64,000 nt of DNA from Tetramitus jugosus (Eukaryota > Heterolobosea > Eutetramitea > Acrasida > Vahlkampfiidae), in assembly GCA_937625935.1 (NCBI GenBank), contig OW569347.1, positions 496,001 through 560,000 on the forward strand, in the 5' to 3' direction. The first letter of the stretch is position 1. Each line of letters begins with the position of its first letter. Made by a program: the position numbers and the translations under genes. Of this stretch, positions 20,643-28,322 are shown in pieces. The notes under the pieces are model-generated. The model worked only from the letters and a program-made list of their open reading frames with translations, made no database searches and was not told the origin of the DNA.

Positions 20643-22079
20643 TTATTTATTGTTACTGTTGTCTTTGATGTATTGCAGTTTGATCTGCTGTATTCTCTGA
20701 GCCTTATCAAAATGTCCCGCCTTATTGAATCCATAAATTAATAAATCAAATGTTGTTATGTCTGGATACAGCATTTGTTGAAATATCTTGGTTGCTGTTT
20801 TTGTGTCCCCCTCGACTGATGCTATCCGCAGCAGTGCGTTCTCTGGTTCTGGATTCTCCTCATGTAATTTTCTTTGCTTTGCAATTTCAAAAATTTGTTT
20901 GCACAATGGGAATAATGGTGTATCAATAGTTGAGTATGACAATGCTGACAGTGCAAACATGCAATTGACATCTGGACACAGATCCGAATGCAAATACTCC
21001 AACAATGGTCCACTATTTGTCACCAAATATTGAGAAATAGTATTGTGAATGTTCCTGGATTGACTCTTGAGTAAATTTCGAGCCTTTCTCCAATAGTGCA
21101 CCACCGTGGCAATATTTTCAAAGCTTGGCTCCACTGAGCACAAACGTTGAACCACAGGAGCAAATGTTTGCACAGTGGGCTTCAAAACATTACCATTCAA
21201 AACCTCATTCAACAATGTCATTGCTTCATCAACCTGATTCAATTGACATCTCAATTGAATCGCATCATTGTACGCAGCAATCACCGGAACAACAAACAAT
21301 GTCCTCGATTGATTGAAAAAGTCAAACAATGGCACATAATTCTCACTCGTTACCCAATCACTCGACTTGATCCGTTTCATGATTTGATACAGAGTGTTCT
21401 GATCAAACTTTGTAAACGATTCATCCAACACAGATCGATAAAAGAAATTCATAGTCTCTTCCAAGTCATAACCATACTTTAAATGAATCTTCAACAACAA
21501 ATTATAGGTGTCTTCATTCTTTTGTAATCGAAACAGACCAAAATCCTTCATCAACTCATTCACGTGTTCTCTCTCGATAATGAACTTTCCATTCCAGTCT
21601 TGCACTTTACTACCATTATTATTAATATTATTATTGTTGGGATTGTTGTTGGGATTGTTGTGATTGACCAATAGCTTAAACATTTCATTCCAACATGCAA
21701 TATTCGAATAAAATTGATCAGAGCTCATCAACATTCGATGCAAATGGCTCCATCGCTTCAATGTCAGAGATTCATTGGACTTGAGAACGAAATGATACGG
21801 TGCAGCTCTCATTTTATTCAAACGATAACTGTTCAAGTGGTATCGAGTACGTGGTTGTTCCTTAAATTTACATTGATTTTGTTGTTGTTGTTGATGATGA
21901 TGATGTGGTTGTTGTTGTTGTTGTTGTTGGTGATGAAAATTGTAACCACTACTGTTGTTTTTGGCGCCAACTGAGTTCAATGAACTTTGAGAGTAGAATC
22001 GAATGGAGTGAGGTTGAGTGGGAAAGGGAGTGACTGAAGCTTTGATGGGCGTGGAGAGTCGCACAAGTGTGGATCTCAT
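20643..22079 (-). CDS. Mitochondrial pentatricopeptide-repeat-like protein
   Basis: The product is 478 residues from an ATG at 22079. The N-terminus is basic, Ser/Thr/Arg-rich and lacks acidic residues, as in mitochondrial presequences, and it is followed by a Gln/His run and an Asn run. The C-terminal half is made of helix-turn-helix units. The clearest are VPVIAAYNDAIQLRCQLNQVDEAMTLLNEVL (written in parts: AYNDAIQLRCQLNQVDEA, then TLLNEVL) and TFDLLIYGFNKAGHFDKAQRI, both close to the 35-residue PPR consensus. PPR proteins bind organelle RNA and act in its processing or translation. The number of repeats cannot be counted reliably by eye. The role in mitochondrial RNA metabolism is inferred. 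Confidence 0.72.
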   Translation of the reverse strand: MRSTLVRLSTPIKASVTPFPTQPHSIRFYSQSSLNSVGAKNNSSGYNFHHQQQQQQQPHHHHQQQQQNQCKFKEQPRTRYHLNSYRLNKMRAAPYHFVLKSNESLTLKRWSHLHRMLMSSDQFYSNIACWNEMFKLLVNHNNPNNNPNNNNINNNGSKVQDWNGKFIIEREHVNELMKDFGLFRLQKNEDTYNLLLKIHLKYGYDLEETMNFFYRSVLDESFTKFDQNTLYQIMKRIKSSDWVTSENYVPLFDFFNQSRTLFVVPVIAAYNDAIQLRCQLNQVDEAMTLLNEVLNGNVLKPTVQTFAPVVQRLCSVEPSFENIATVVHYWRKARNLLKSQSRNIHNTISQYLVTNSGPLLEYLHSDLCPDVNCMFALSALSYSTIDTPLFPLCKQIFEIAKQRKLHEENPEPENALLRIASVEGDTKTATKIFQQMLYPDITTFDLLIYGFNKAGHFDKAQRIQQIKLQYIKDNSNNK

Positions 22080-22788
22080 TCCTTACGTGATTTATGGTTG
22101 TGGTGTGTTTCGTGTTCTCTTTTGCATTCAAATTCAAACACAAAAAACGGGAGGAGTTTTGTGAAATAATCCGATGTGAGAAATTGTAATTCTGTGCGAA
22201 GAGAGGAACAATGAATCGCCTTTAATTTTGGTTATGTTCATATTTGGTATTTACGAATAACGAATGAATAGTTCTTGTCATTAAAGTAACTGTAACACTT
22301 ATTGGTTTGTGAACTAGGTATTTGTTTATGTCCAGTTAGCCTCTGGACATTGTGAGCGACATCTGTACAAAGCCATTGGTACCGAGAATAACGAATAGCT
22401 GACTCAGACGACGAATTGGGAACCCTTCAGTATTTACAAGTGAACTTCTACTGCGTCGTTCAACATAGAAGCACGTATGGCTTGTACTGTCAATAGGTCA
22501 TCCACAACAATGTCAACTGGCCGGTGCAACACGTCCTATTTCTATGGCGATTTGAGCCCTCTGTCACACGAGGATTTGGACTTGGGATTAACTGTAAATT
22601 GTCTCTGTACACTTGCAATACCTTCTGACTGGAAATACCTTTCACTTTGTACATGGTTAGATTCAACCGTTCAACGGCAATTGTCAAGAATGGAACTCAT
22701 GTCACTGACATTGACCAGTGTTTACAAAAACCAACACTTGTTGTGCATTGATACAGAAATCAAATTTATATTTACATGAAGTATATCC
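22080..22788. other. Intergenic region with a weak 100-codon plus-strand frame
   Basis: This stretch separates the PPR gene start from the HEPN stop. One plus-strand frame, 22477-22779 (100 residues from an ATG), ends only nine bases from the HEPN stop on the other strand. Its product is Leu/Thr/Cys-rich with no recognised motif and composition unlike the neighbours, so it may be chance. The left part (22080-22470) must contain the promoter of the PPR gene. No RNA gene or repeat was seen. Confidence 0.3.
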
Positions 22789-23115
22789 TCAGTTGTTCAA
22801 TTGAGAGGTCAGAGAGTCAATCACTCCCTGCAAAAAAGTGATATCGTCAGGCACCAGCGCCAAAGAATTGTAAACAAGTTTTGGATCAACCTTGTCGTAT
22901 TGATGGAGCAAGAAATCCTTCAACTTTGCAATCTTAGACAACTTCTTCGACTGTTCTTCGTCCAAGTGGAGACCAATGGTAGAACACGCCTTTGTGCATC
23001 GTTTTGCTGCTTCGCCTGAAAGTGTGAACCAATTACAAACAGCACTATGCTTCTCCTCGTTTGCTAGGTAGTCGTTCAACGTGACATTTTCGAGAGATTG
23101 ATGAGAAGTTTTTAA
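22789..23115 (-). CDS. HEPN-domain (HepT/DUF86-like) protein; 5' end unresolved
   Basis: The frame is open from 23115 down to the stop at 22789 (108 residues), with stops beyond. It contains no Met, so either a 5' exon is missing or the gene is a truncated copy. The sequence matches the HepT/DUF86 HEPN family: an SAVCNWF helix, then GEAAKR (at 23016-22999), then IAKLKDFLLHQYDKVDPKLV (about 22932-22873) and a last helix ITFLQGVIDSL. The family's RNase motif Rx4HxY appears as Kx4HxY: His at 22905-22903, Tyr at 22899-22897, with Lys in place of Arg. In bacteria HepT is an RNase toxin neutralised when MntA adds AMP to that Tyr. An MntA-like gene lies 78 bases away, divergent. The family call is good; activity is doubtful. 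Confidence 0.72.
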   Translation of the reverse strand, partial: LKTSHQSLENVTLNDYLANEEKHSAVCNWFTLSGEAAKRCTKACSTIGLHLDEEQSKKLSKIAKLKDFLLHQYDKVDPKLVYNSLALVPDDITFLQGVIDSLTSQLNN

Positions 23116-23193
23116 TCATTTCCTATTTTTCAAATAAAATTTCTTTGCACCGAGTAAAACAAGGAATTTCCTGTTGGTCGAAAAAACAAGAAC

Positions 23194-23454
23194 ATGTGGC
23201 AACCAACCCCTCACGCTTACAAGAATCCCTTTGCCTCTCAACCAGTGCAAAGCACGAACGAAGCCATTCCATTAATCAAACCCATCTTGAAGAAGCATGG
23301 AGTAAATTCGGCAAAGATTGTAGGTTCCTTGGCAAGAAACAAACACAGAGATGAGAGTGATGTAGATATCCTTGTAACCTTTATCCCTGAAGTAAGAAGT
23401 TCAATGAATATGATGGATATCATAGACCTCCAAACAGAAGCAGAAGGAGTGTGA
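23194..23454 (+). CDS. Minimal nucleotidyltransferase (MntA-like) protein
   Basis: The product is 86 residues from the ATG at 23194. Residues 24-62 carry the MNT fold: a helix IPLIKPILKKHGV, then the strand and catalytic motif VGSLARNKHRDESDVDILV, with Gly44-Ser45 and the two metal-binding Asp at 56 and 58. The final part (PEVRSSMNMMDIIDLQTEAEGV) matches the helix that normally precedes a last strand bearing the third Asp; here a TGA comes first, so that Asp is absent. The usual length is about 95-110. In bacteria MntA adds AMP to its HEPN partner and acts as the antitoxin. An AATAAA at about 23502 ends the unit before the next gene. No intron that would restore the last strand was seen. Confidence 0.78.
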   Translation: MWQPTPHAYKNPFASQPVQSTNEAIPLIKPILKKHGVNSAKIVGSLARNKHRDESDVDILVTFIPEVRSSMNMMDIIDLQTEAEGV

Positions 23455-23524
23455 TTCCACATTTCTTGGCAAATGACCCAAACTTTCAGTTCTATTGACC
23501 AATAAATTTTCTGAAAGTTGAAAA

Positions 23525-24439
23525 ATGGAGCATTCATTATTGTATTCGAAAGACTATCACCAATACCTAGAGAGAAAGAGGAACATTAATGAGCAAAGAA
23601 GGAGAACTTCTGTTCGAAATGCAATACTCATCACTCTTGTTGCCATCTTGTTGTCATCCTTGGGACCAGAAGTTGCTAAGAATTGCACCAGAGTTGTTGT
23701 GAACAAGTACAACAGTGCGACAAGATATTTCGAAGAGAAATCAAAAGAGAGAGCCTTGATAAAGAAGGCAAGAGAGTTGGAATCTGCAAAGGTAGAGAAG
23801 GAAAGAGTGAGACAATTGGCAATTGTAAAGGAACAAAAGAATAGAGAATCGTTCAATAGAATTGTTCAGAAGAGAAGAAGAGAGAGGGACCAGCATCAAC
23901 AACAGATTCAGATTAATATTCATTCTCTGAAGGGGTTGATAGGTCAATTGTTTGGAATGAAGCCTACTTTGCAATGGAGTGAGTTACTCACACAAGAGGC
24001 GTACCGAGGAGCGAAGGAGATTGTCCTTGGAGGTATTCCAACTTATGATCTTACCCCGTTATCAGAAAGAGTCAACAAGAAATTCACTTTTCTTGAGCGA
24101 TTAACATCATCCTGCAGTGTCTTCTTTTATGGCTACACGGCTTATGGGCAATGCGCTCCTCACCCGACACTTGAAGAAGCTTTGATTGAATGGAAGGTGA
24201 AGGATGTATCTGAGCAATTCAAAAGTTCAACCCATGTTGGATATGAAAGATATGGAATCTGTAGCAAAACGGCACTCATACTTTTCCTTTGTAACAAAGA
24301 TCCACCTGGTGCGGCTATCGTGTTTACTCACGAGTATTTGAACCCAAAATATGATCCATCTGTTGATTATACTCATCAAGAGAGTCTTGGTCTCCCAGAA
24401 TGGGTTGAAAATATGATAGAGAACTGGTTCGGAAAGTAG
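23525..24439 (+). CDS. Coiled-coil protein with an N-terminal membrane helix, function unknown
   Basis: The product is 304 residues from an ATG only 70 bases after the MntA-like stop. Residues about 32-50 (AILITLVAILLSSLGPEVA) form a membrane helix or uncleaved signal. A charged coiled coil follows (about 60-130, with KERALIKKARELESAKVEKERV). The C-terminal 130 residues look globular, with FFYGYTAYGQCAPHPTLEEALIEW and THVGYERYGICSKTALILFLCN. The pattern AYGQ..PTLEEALIEW...VGYxRYG is distantly like the CAP/SCP-1 superfamily, but the conserved His/Glu set was not identified, so this is only a suggestion. The spacing and direction may simply reflect genome compactness, not shared function with the MNT gene. 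Confidence 0.72.
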   Translation: MEHSLLYSKDYHQYLERKRNINEQRRRTSVRNAILITLVAILLSSLGPEVAKNCTRVVVNKYNSATRYFEEKSKERALIKKARELESAKVEKERVRQLAIVKEQKNRESFNRIVQKRRRERDQHQQQIQINIHSLKGLIGQLFGMKPTLQWSELLTQEAYRGAKEIVLGGIPTYDLTPLSERVNKKFTFLERLTSSCSVFFYGYTAYGQCAPHPTLEEALIEWKVKDVSEQFKSSTHVGYERYGICSKTALILFLCNKDPPGAAIVFTHEYLNPKYDPSVDYTHQESLGLPEWVENMIENWFGK

Positions 24440-24684
24440 TTGTAATGCAACGATTAAAGGAATCATGATATCTAAGATGTTATTTCTGTTGGACAAAGGA
24501 CAAGTACCTGGAAATGTAAAGTGTATCGATCTACTAAGACTATTGAGGTCAACATACCAGCAATGAATCCTCCATAATGCGTCATGTTGTTCCAGTGTTC
24601 ACTTCTAATAAAAATAAAGATAACATCATAACAGTCAAAAAATTTACTGCATTTGAGTGCTACTGCTTTTGTGATGTGGAGTAG
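24440..24684. other. Spacer with a possible minus-strand exon
   Basis: On the minus strand, at about 24605-24479, a T-rich tract ending in TTATTAG is followed by an open stretch reading SEHWNNMTHYGGFIAGML and a short hydrophobic segment to a TAG. An internal GTATGT lies right after the GGFIAG codons. This could be a terminal exon of a membrane protein, but no donor upstream joins it to the small membrane-protein gene at 24685-25035. Otherwise nothing was recognised. Confidence 0.2.
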
Positions 24685-25035
24685 TTAAAAGCGTCGATAA
24701 CCAGCTTGGTGTTGTCTTTCTTCCTTCTTTTGACCCCCAAACAGATACCACAACACCCCAATCACCCAAATAGCATCAACAATCATCAACAAGATGGTCA
24801 AGTCCCTGTCGTGTTCACTACAGTAGTCTCCAGAAAGCAATCCCCATATACTTTGAGCACTTCTTCTTTGGAAGATGAGAGCTCGAATACAGGTGATGTA
24901 GGTCAGGTTTACAAATCCAAGGAGCAGGGTAACAGTAACAAGGAATTTGGCTGTTGCATCCCCTGGAATTACATAGTACACACCAGCAATTGTAGCAATA
25001 GTTTGCCAAAATTTATCGTCTTGTTGTCTTCTCAT
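24685..25035 (-). CDS. Small multi-pass membrane protein, function unknown
   Basis: The product is 116 residues from the ATG at 25035; the open frame extends 16 codons further without another ATG. Three hydrophobic segments are seen: about 11-25 (weak, FWQTIATIAGVYYVI), about 29-55 (FLVTVTLLLGFVNLTYITCI) and about 82-102 (LTILLMIVDAIWVIGVLWYLF). A basic tail with KKEERQ follows. No family was recognised. It is transcribed away from the phosphatase gene and towards the coiled-coil gene. An extra first or last exon cannot be excluded. Confidence 0.6.
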   Translation of the reverse strand: MRRQQDDKFWQTIATIAGVYYVIPGDATAKFLVTVTLLLGFVNLTYITCIRALIFQRRSAQSIWGLLSGDYCSEHDRDLTILLMIVDAIWVIGVLWYLFGGQKKEERQHQAGYRRF

Positions 25036-25280
25036 TCTTGTGGTTATCTTGTTAGAGGTTTCGCAGGAAAGGTTCTGGGACAATTTTTATGTGTCGGCTT
25101 TACTTTACAAAAAGTCAAGATTACAAAATCTTTCCCTGGAATTGCGCTCTTCCAGAGAGTGAGATTGGGCTTTTCACAACGAAACGTTTGTGACATGGAA
25201 TCGTTGTTTTGGTTTACTATTTTTTCTCTCGGGGTAAAGCCCATTTTTCCTTTCACTAATTGATCGAAAGAACAAATAGA

Positions 25281-26037
25281 ATGGATGTGTTGAGCACCAT
25301 CATCCCGACCAAACTCCATTTAGGTGATCAGTTTGATGCACGTTCAGTTGAATGTATCACCATAAAGAATATTTGCTGTGTAGTGAACATGGCGAGAGAG
25401 TGCACCTGTTTTTTTGAGAAGTCGTCAAGTGTGGTCACTAGTTCCTCCAATCCATTCCCAGCTCACACAGTCCAATACTTGCATATCCAGTGGACAGATC
25501 GGTTCTTTGCCAAGAAGAAGCTTGACAATGACTTTGAACTGTTCTGTGATGCAATGGAGCAAATTGAATATTTTATTCAGAGGAATGTCAAGATGAATGC
25601 TGATGATATCAGGTGTGAATCTGGTTCAGTGCTCATCCATTGTATGAGTGGAGTGAATAGAAGTGCTACCGCAACTATTGGCTTTCTTATGAAACATTAT
25701 AGGATCTGTGTCCATGCTTAACTCATACGAGATTGTCAAGAAACAGAGACCTATAATCTCTCCATCTACATTCTACATTCAAATGTTACTGAAATATCAA
25801 ACACATCTGTTTGATACGTGTGAGGAATATAGAAGAGAATTTGATCGAAAAGTGGACTCTGCCATGAACTTGAGTGATAGATCTCTATTGCAGAAGTTGT
25901 CGTATGAACCACTTAGATTGGCTTACCGAGGCCTAAAGCCACAATATAGTCATGTACTACTTGCACACTGGGCTGACACAAGTAGGTTGCCTACTCAACA
26001 GGAATGGGACAAGGTTTTTGAGATTTTAGATTCTTAG
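25281..26037 (+). CDS. Dual-specificity protein phosphatase, reading frame shifted at about 25702
   Basis: The first frame runs from the ATG at 25281 to a stop at 25721 and contains the DSP core: a WTDRFF general-acid Asp region and the P-loop HCMSGVNRSAT with Cys121 and Arg127. The family's next block (SMLNSYEIVKKQRPIISPS) lies in another frame, 25708-26037, immediately after YR in the first. One extra base near 25700-25704 separates them; no usable intron is present between the two. DSPs remove phosphate from Tyr and Ser/Thr. The active-site half is intact, but the last helices of the domain are out of frame. This may be a sequencing indel, a recent inactivation or a programmed +1 frameshift. 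The C-terminal 90 residues are unknown. Confidence 0.75.
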
Positions 26038-26253
26038 TTCAATTTAATAACAGCAAAAACGAAGTTCACCAGGTTCAATATGAATCAAGTGTTTGAATAC
26101 AACCGAATTTCTATTTTAAGAGGTCAGACATTTTGTTGTTTTTGTGACATCAGGAGATAATCCGATTGTAATTTGTTCGGGGTAATCATATGTATTTTCA
26201 ATCAAAAACGAAAAATCAAAATTCTCATCCACACAACCACAAACAAACGAAGA

Positions 26254-28119
26254 ATGCAGAAGCGATCAGTCGTTAATCGTGTGTTGCGTGCCGCGCAGGC
26301 CAAGAAGAAGCAACCCTTGATCCATTGCCGATCTACACCACTCAATCAACAACCACAACAACAACAACAAGTAAGATTCATCAGCAGTCACAACAACGCT
26401 ACCACTCAAAAGAAGCACTTGACCAATGTCAACTTGTTCAAACCAACGAGACCGCTCCTTCAACAACAAGAGGAAGAAACAGTTGAGCGTGAGTCCATTG
26501 AATTTGATGTTGTGATTGTCGGTGGTGGACCATCTGGTCTTGCATCTGCCATTACGCTGAAAAAGTTGGCCAATGAAGCAGGAATGGAAGATTTTACAGT
26601 GTGCTTGATTGATAAAGGACAAGATATTGGATCTCACATCTTGTCTGGTGCTTGCATGGAACCAAGATCCCTGTACGAAATGTTTGGAAAGGATGATTTG
26701 GAGGGAGCACCATTGAACAACCCTGCCACCAAGGATAAAATGTATTTGTTGACAGAGAAGAATGCAATTCCATTGCCTACCATTCCCCAAATGCACAATG
26801 AAGGAAACTATATTATTTCACTGGGTCAGATGTGTAAGTGGTTGTCTTCGAGAGCCGAGGAATTGGGTGTTGATATCTATACTGGATTCGCTGCGGATAA
26901 CATTTTGTATCATGAAGATGGTTCAGTGAAGGGTATCGTGACAAAGGATGCTGGTATTGCCAAGGATGGATCCATCAAGGACACATTTGAACCAGGTATG
27001 GAGTTGCATGCCAAGATGACTATATTTGCCGAAGGTTGCAGAGGATCCTTGACCAAGAAGCTCTATGAGAATCAACAATTCAAACTGAGAGAAGACTGTC
27101 AACCTCAGACTTATGCACTCGGCATCAAGGAAATTTGGGAAGTGGACAATGATAAGTTTGATAAGGGATTGGTGATGCACAGTGCTGGTTGGCCAATGGA
27201 TCAGAGCACATATGGTGGCTCGTGGATGTACCACTATGATGAAAACAAAATTTCTGTTGGATTTGTGATGGCTCTCGACTACAAGAATCCTACAATGAGC
27301 CCATATCAGGAGTTCCAGAGATTGAAGCATCATCCGAAGTTTTCTCCATTCTTGAAGAATGGAAAGTGCATTGCTTATGGTGCTAGAACATTGAGTGAAG
27401 GTGGTTATGTCAGTATTCCAAAGTTGCAATTCCCTGGTGGTATTTTGGTTGGTGATACAGCTGGATTCTTGAACTTACCAAAGATTAAGGGTATTCACAC
27501 CGCGATGAAGTCAGGTATTTTGGGAGCTGAGTCCGTATTCGAGGCATTGAAGGCAGGAAAGAACTTAGCAGATACATATCAACAAAGATTTAAGGAATCA
27601 TGGTTGCATGAGGAACTCTATGGTGTAAGAAACATTAGACAATACTTCCACTATGGTTTGTATCCTGCCTTGTTCTTGTCCGGCCTAGATGCAATGATCC
27701 TGAGATCTCATACACCATGGACATTGAATCATCCAGGGCCAGATAACGAGCAAACCTTGAAGATTAACGAAGTTACGCCAATCAAATATCCAAAGCCTGA
27801 TGGTGTATTGAGCTTCGATTTGCTCACAAACTTGACCAGATCTGGAACCAATCACAACCACGATCAACCAGCTCACTTGAAACTAAAGAACAAGGATATC
27901 CCAGTGGATGTGAACTTGAAGCAATACGGAGGTCCAGAACAATACTATTGTCCAGCAAAGGTCTACGAATTCCATACTGACGAGAGTGGAAAGAGCAGAT
28001 TGCAAATTAATGCCCAAAACTGTTTGCATTGCAAGGCCTGCGATATCAAGGATCCAAAGCAAAACATTGACTGGACAGTACCAGAAGGAGGAGGTGGTCC
28101 AGCTTACAACATTATGTAA
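26254..28119 (+). CDS. ETFDH: Electron transfer flavoprotein-ubiquinone oxidoreductase, mitochondrial
   Basis: The product is 621 residues, matching ETF-QO, from the ATG at 26254. Residues 1-about 85 are basic and Gln-rich, a mitochondrial presequence. The FAD motif DVVIVGGGPSGLASA lies at about residue 88, with further family blocks such as GSHILSGACMEPRSL and FAEGCRGSLTKKLY, and the membrane-associated ubiquinone region GYVSIPKLQFPGG. The C-terminal 4Fe-4S cluster is ligated by Cys in YYCPAKVYEF and NCLHCKACDIKDP. The enzyme passes electrons from fatty-acid and amino-acid dehydrogenases via ETF to ubiquinone. It fits functionally with the mitochondrial thiolase about 2 kb downstream, though the two are not linked in an operon. 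Confidence 0.97.
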   Translation: MQKRSVVNRVLRAAQAKKKQPLIHCRSTPLNQQPQQQQQVRFISSHNNATTQKKHLTNVNLFKPTRPLLQQQEEETVERESIEFDVVIVGGGPSGLASAITLKKLANEAGMEDFTVCLIDKGQDIGSHILSGACMEPRSLYEMFGKDDLEGAPLNNPATKDKMYLLTEKNAIPLPTIPQMHNEGNYIISLGQMCKWLSSRAEELGVDIYTGFAADNILYHEDGSVKGIVTKDAGIAKDGSIKDTFEPGMELHAKMTIFAEGCRGSLTKKLYENQQFKLREDCQPQTYALGIKEIWEVDNDKFDKGLVMHSAGWPMDQSTYGGSWMYHYDENKISVGFVMALDYKNPTMSPYQEFQRLKHHPKFSPFLKNGKCIAYGARTLSEGGYVSIPKLQFPGGILVGDTAGFLNLPKIKGIHTAMKSGILGAESVFEALKAGKNLADTYQQRFKESWLHEELYGVRNIRQYFHYGLYPALFLSGLDAMILRSHTPWTLNHPGPDNEQTLKINEVTPIKYPKPDGVLSFDLLTNLTRSGTNHNHDQPAHLKLKNKDIPVDVNLKQYGGPEQYYCPAKVYEFHTDESGKSRLQINAQNCLHCKACDIKDPKQNIDWTVPEGGGGPAYNIM

Positions 28120-28322
28120 AAACGATAATGGTGGGGATTATAAACATGTACAGGATCTTTTGATTCATGCAGTAATGCATGTCCTACTCGCAAAAGTGTG
28201 CGGTTTGCGCGCTCTGAGAAAGCGGCTTTTCTCAACGCTCATCTACTACAGTTTCTATTCCAATAAAACTGCATTGCGATCCGTTTCACACAGAAAGAGT
28301 AGAAGATATCACCTAGTTATCC

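Noticed and set aside
22477-22779. 100-codon plus-strand frame next to the HEPN gene
   Set aside because: It has an ATG but no recognised motif and odd composition. It is noted in the spacer entry but not called as a gene.
23391-23440. GTAAGA...CAG as a possible intron in the MNT gene
   Set aside because: The removed piece (VRSSMNMMDIIDLQ) matches the family helix, so splicing it out would destroy the fold. The sequence is kept as coding.
24227-24496. 89-codon minus-strand frame
   Set aside because: It lies mostly opposite the coiled-coil gene at 23525-24439, and its product has no family motif.
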